From positions 77,052-141,051 of the forward strand of contig JADKBU010000010.1 of NCBI GenBank assembly GCA_016714935.1: DNA of 64,000 bases, in the 5' to 3' direction. The notes beneath the pieces are model-generated. The model ran no database searches. It saw only the letters and a program-made list of their open reading frames with translations, and was not told the DNA's origin. Position 1 is the first letter of the stretch, and each line of letters opens with the position of its first letter. The DNA is from Candidatus Accumulibacter propinquus (GTDB taxonomy: Bacteria > Pseudomonadota > Gammaproteobacteria > Burkholderiales > Rhodocyclaceae). Below are positions 12,001-18,000 of the stretch, piece after piece. The translations under genes were made by a program, and so were the position numbers.

Positions 12001-15000
12001 GCCGTATTCGCGCTGCGCATGCATCAGGAAGGCCTTCGACAGATCGGTGTAGCAGTATTCGTCGAGGTGATCCCGATACCGCGACAGCTTCGCGAAGACC
12101 TGCGCACTGGTGCCGCCGGTACCAGCCCCGATTTCGAGGATGCGGATGCGCGCCTTGGGGTCCTGCGCCAGCCTTTGCCCGAGATAAGCGAGCAGCACGT
12201 CCGACAGGACGGCGTTGAAGTAGTCGGCCACCAGATTGTTCTTGTAGATGCCCTCGACCAGCCTGAGCGAGGAATCGGGAAACATCGCGTCGGTAGCCAG
12301 GTGTTTCTGGTTGAGGATGTCGGGCAGGGCACGCAACATGGTGTCGACCAGCAGCACCTGGGCACGGCGGTTCGCGTCCTGCAGCCATGGTGCTTTTGCG
12401 TGTTCCCAGTCGGCCCATGCGGCAGCGCCGTCGATACTCCGCAGCGCAACGGCGGAAGTGTCGATCCAGCCATGCCGCATCAACACCACCAGGCTCTCAT
12501 CGAACCAGCGCGCGTACAGCGGCGGCAACCGTGCCTTCATCGCGGCAATGCCCTGGCCGGCAAACAGGCCGATCTCCCGCAGTTGCGCGAACAGCAGGCG
12601 CGCCAGCAGGACATCCAGGTCGCTCATCTGCGCCCCCACCGTGGCACGCAGTTCATCGACCAGGACTTGTTGCGGAGGAAGCGCCGGCCCGAGCTGGCCG
12701 AGGCATGAGGGCAAGGTTTGCGGATAGACGCTGACGCTTTGTTGGCTGTTTATCCCATCGACCGCCGTCAGGCGGGTGCTCCGGACCAGCGCGAGTTGAC
12801 CGGCGCCGCCGCCGAGCAACGTTTCCAGCGCGGCCATGGCCACGGGTGCCTCGATCGACGCCAGGCCAGCCTGGGCCATACGTTGCTGGTACTGCTCGCC
12901 GGCCACGATGCCGACCCGGCCCCAGTATCCCCAGTTCATCACTTTCACCGGCGTACTGCCGTGCTGTCCCAGGTAGCAGGCAAACGCATCCTTGAACGTG
13001 CAGCCGGCGGCATAATTGCTCTGTCCCGGCATTCTGGCGAACGACTGGATCGACGAGAAGAACAGCACGAAGTCGAGCCGGCTGGGGCCGAACACCTCGC
13101 CAATGCGCACGCTGATCGCGGCCTTGGCGCGGTAAGCGGCGAGGAAGCGTTGCTCGTCCATCCTCGCCAGGCTCTGGTCGAGCAACACGATGGCCGAGTG
13201 CACGACCCCGTGCACCGGCCCGAAGGCGCGTTCGATCTGCGCGCGCGCGGCGGCCAGCGCGGCATAGTCGGTCGCGTCGGCACTGACGTAGTGCACCGCG
13301 CCACCGAAGGCGTCGATGCGGGCCTGCAGTGCCGCGTCCGGCCTGGAACGGCCGATCCAGATCACGCTCGCCTGGTAGCGACGCACCACGTAGTCGGTCC
13401 ACACCGCGCCCACGCCACCAGCGCCGCCGATCACCACATAGACGCCGCCCTGCCGGTAGCCGGTCGCGCCCGGATCCGTCGACGACAGCGGCACCAGTTG
13501 CCGACGGTGCCATTGCCGCCGCCGCCACACCCAGGCGTCGCCGCGCGCATCGAACGGCAGGCCGAAGATGGCTTCCAGTGGCCATTCCACACCGATCTCG
13601 ACGTCGGCGATGCGTACCAGCCAGTTCGGATACTCCTTGGCCAGCGAACCGAAGAGGCCATGCAGGGCGGCGTCGGCCGGCAAAACGGGGTCCGAGCCGG
13701 CGATCGGCTGGCACTGACTGGTGATCAGCGTCCAGTGCAGGCCGCGGGCGTCGTGGCCGGCGCCCAGCAGGGCCTTGATCAGGCGGAAGGCGCGCAACAC
13801 GCCATGCTCCTGCCACCCCGGCTGCTCCGCTGTCGCCGCAGCGCCGCCCACCCACAGCAGGTGGTCGAAAGTGTCCAACGCCGCCAGCCGCGCGGCGATC
13901 TGCGCGACGCTGTCGTCAATGCCCAGTTCCAGCACCTGCGGCGCGAACCGCTGCAACTGCCGCAACACGGCCGGTGAGGCCCCAATCACCAGCATCCGGC
14001 CGGTCAGCGATGGCGCCGGTGGCAACTCCTGCGCATCCCAAACCGGCTGCAGCAGCACCGACAGCGCGGCTGCGGCCGGCGCGCCGGTCTCCAGCACGCG
14101 CGCACTATAGCCGAGCATGCGCACGCACACCTGGCCGCGCTCATCGCACAGGTCGATATCGTATTTGTCCAGCGTCTGCGTGGCATTGCGCCTGATGACC
14201 GCGGACATCGCCGGCGCGCATGGCGCGAACACCTCCAGCGTCTGCAAGGCGAACGGCAGCGCCGTCTGGCGCTGCTCCGGCAGCAATGCCACCGCGGCCT
14301 GGATCGCCGCATCGAGCAGGCTTGGATGCAGCACCACCGGCATCGCGGCGCCGTCCGGCAGTTCCAGTCGGGCGACGGCTAGCCCGGCACCGGCATGGAT
14401 CTCCCGCACCGCCTGCAGGCGCTCGCCGTGTTCGATGCCGATGGCGCGCAGGGCCGCGTAGCACTCGCCGCGCGTCACGCTGCGGCCGGCGCAGGCGGCG
14501 CGCAAGGCAGCCAGGTCCTGGTGCGGCGCCACCTGCGCCATGGCCTCGACCAGCCCCTGGCTGTAGACCCGTTCCGGGTCGTCGGCGGCACCAATCCGGA
14601 ATTCGAACGACCCACCCGCGACCGGATCGAGCGTGATCCGGATCTCCGGCGCCGGACCCGCCAGCGGGCGAAGCCAGACGACGTCGCGCAGGCGAATGCC
14701 GGTCTCGTGCCCGAGTTCGGCGGCGAACGCCGCACGCGCCATTTCCAGCGCCACGACGCCCGGCATGATGCTCTTGCCCTGGACCTGGTGGTCGGCCAGG
14801 AAGAATTCGCGGCCGGTGAAGCGGGTAGCAAAACACCTGTCGCCCAGCTTGCGCTGCAACAGCGGGTGCACAGCCGCCGCCGGCTCGGCAGGCGCGGCCG
14901 GGGCGATCCAGTAGCGATCGCGGGCGAACGGATACGTCGGCAATGGCAAACGGCAATAGCCGTCGCCAAACAGTCCGGCGCAGGTCGGTTCGGCGCCGTC

Positions 15001-18000
15001 AAGGTAGGCTTCGGCAAGGTTTTCCAGTTCGCTCCGGTACACCGGCGCGCCCGGCAGGCGCTCGACGCACTGCTGCCACAACCGGGTCGCGGCAGCTTGC
15101 CGGGTACGCCCCGACGGCGCCTGCAGGCGCGGCGCAGCAAGCGCCGCGCACAACTCGTCGAAATTGCCGACGACCACCGCCAGCCGGTACTCGAAATGCT
15201 TGCGCCCGCCGATCAGCGTGAAGCTCAGGTTGCCGAGGTCAAGCGTCGGCGTTTGCCGGCAAAAGGTGAGCAGTTGTTCGGCCTGTTGCCGCAGTTGCCG
15301 TTCTGAACGCGCCGACAGGACGACCAGGTAAGCGGGCAGGGACGCGTGCCGGCGGGCCGATACCGGCGCCTCGCCGATCACCAGGTGGGCATTGGTGCCG
15401 CCGGCGCCGAACGAACTGACCGCCGCCAGGCGACCGCCCTCGGGCCACGGCAGCAAGGTGGTATTGACGAAGAACGGGCTGTCGGCGAAGTCGATCGCCG
15501 GGTTGCCGACGTGGTAGTGCAGGGAAGGCGGTATCTGTCGGTGCTGCAGTGCGAGCACGACCTTGAGCACGCCGGCCACGCCCGCCGCGTACTGGCTGTG
15601 GCCGATGTTGGTCTTGACCGATCCCAGCGCGCAATACTGCCGGCGCCCGCTGTCGGCGCGAAAAGCCTTGCTGAGTGCGCCGAATTCGATCGGGTCACCC
15701 AGCCGGGTGCCGGTGCCATGCGCTTCGACCATCCGGATCTGCGCCGCGTCGATGCCGAAGCGGTCGTAGATGCGGCGCAACAGGGCCTCCTGCGACCTGG
15801 CGCTGGGCGCGGTGATGCCGTTGGTGGTGCCATCCTGGTTGACCCCGGAAGCGCGGATCACGCCGTAGATATGGTCGCCGTCGGCCTCGGCGTCAGCCAG
15901 GCGCTTGAGCAGCAGTACGCCGGCACCCTCGCCCGGCACGAAACCGTCCGCAGCGGCGTCGAAAGCGTGGCAGTGCCCGCTCGCCGACAACATGCCGGCG
16001 CGATTGGCCGAGGTGTAGAGCTTCGGAGTTGCCTGCAGGAACACCCCACCGGCCAGAGCCATCGCCACTTCGCCGTTGCGCAGGTCCTTGCAGGCCAGGT
16101 CGATGGCCACCAGCGAACTGGAACAGGCGGTGTCGATGGCCAGCGCCGGGCCTTTCAAGTCCAGATAGTAGGCGATGCGCGACGGGATCACCGCCGCCAT
16201 GTTGCCCCACAACGACTGCGCCGAGGGCTGGCCGAGGAACAGATCCTGGTAGTCGCCGGCGCAGCAGCCGACGTACACGCCGCAGGCGCTCCCCGCCACC
16301 GCCGCCCCGGCATAACCGGCGTCCTCCAGCGCCTGCCACGCCTCCTGCAGGAAAAGCCGCTGCTGCGGGTCCATGTAACTCGCTTCCAGACCGGAGATAT
16401 TGAAGAACAACGCGTCGAACTGGTCGATGCCATCGACGAACCCACCGTGGCGGCAACCGCCGTCGTCCGGCAAGGGCCAGCGCGACACCGGTTCAACCAG
16501 GTCGCGGCCGTCGGCCAGGTGCCGCCACAATTGCGGCAGCTTGTCCGATTTCGGGAAACGACCGCTGATGCCGATGATGGCGATGGCCTCGTCGCCGCCG
16601 CGTGCTGCGTCCGGCGCTGCGGTGGCTGACGAGAGTGGCGCGCTGCCGTCCTCCTGGTAGAGCGTGCGCACATGGGCGCTCAGTTTGTCGACCGAGCTGT
16701 AGTCGAACAGGCAGGTGGTTGCCAGCGCGATGCCGAAGGCCTCGTTGAGCGCATGCACGAGATTGACGCCGAGGATGGAATCGAGGCCATAGTCGGCAAA
16801 GGACTGATCGGGCCTCAGCTCGCCCGGCGCCAGGTTGAGCGTGGCGTTGAGTTTGTCGATGATCGTCTGGACGATGAATTCGTCGCCGACGCGCGGCCCG
16901 GCGGCGGTAGCGGTAGCCGCCGTCGCCGCGGCGACGGGAACCGGAGCGGTCCGGCGGCAGCGATCACCAATCCAGTAACGGTTCCTGGCGAAGGGATACG
17001 TCGGCAGGCTGATGCGCCGCGGCGCGACGCCCGCGTGCCCGGCGACCCAGTCGATGGACTGGCCGTCCAGCCACAATTCGAGCATCTGTGCCAGGTCGCC
17101 GCTGGCGGCGCGGCGCTGTCGCGCCGGGTCGGCGTCGAGTTCCCGCTGCGCTTCGACCGGCCGCGACACCCGCCCGAGTTGCACTCCGGTTGCATCGCCG
17201 GACAGGAACTGCTCGAGCCTGGCAGTGAGGTCGGCGACCGAGGTGGCCACACATCCCAGCCGGAAGGGCATCGCCTCGCGCCCAATCTGCAGCGTGTACG
17301 CCAGGTCCGCCAGGTTCACGCGCTCGTCGCCAGGCGTCACGCGCTGCGCCATGGCGTCGATCGTCGGGCAGTCCTGCAGGCTGCCGTCGAAACCGAATTC
17401 TTCCTGCAATTGCAGCAGGTGCAGCACCTCGACACCGTATTCTTCGAGCGGCACCGCCCCTTCCAGCAGGCCGGGATCGACGTGCAGGAGCGCCGCCAGG
17501 CGTCCCCGCAGCGCTTCGGTCAACGCCGACGCGGGCGCAGCGCCGGGGCGTTTCAGGAAGGCCAGCAACTGCGCCGCGCGGTCGCGCAAGGCGGCTTCGC
17601 CACGCGCCGACAGCAACACCGCGGCCGGCCGCGGCGGCGGCGTGGCGGTGCCCGGGGCAACGTACTCTTCCAGCAACACATGCGCATTCGCGCCGCCGGC
17701 GCCAAACGAGCTGATCGCCGCACGCAGCGGCAACGGGCCGCGCGGCCAGGGAGCGAGTTGCTGCTGCACGAAGAACGGGCTGTGCGCGAAATCGATATGC
17801 GGGTTCAAGACCGCCGCATGCAGGCTGGGCGCCAGTTGCCGGTGCCGGAACTGCAGGACGATGCGGGTCAGGCCGGCGATGCCGGCGGCCGCTTCGAGAT
17901 GGCCGATGTTCGACTTGCTCGAGCCGATCGCGCAATAGCCGGAATCCGCAGTGTCGACGCGGAAGGCCTCGGTCAGTGCGGCAATCTCGATCGGGTCGCC

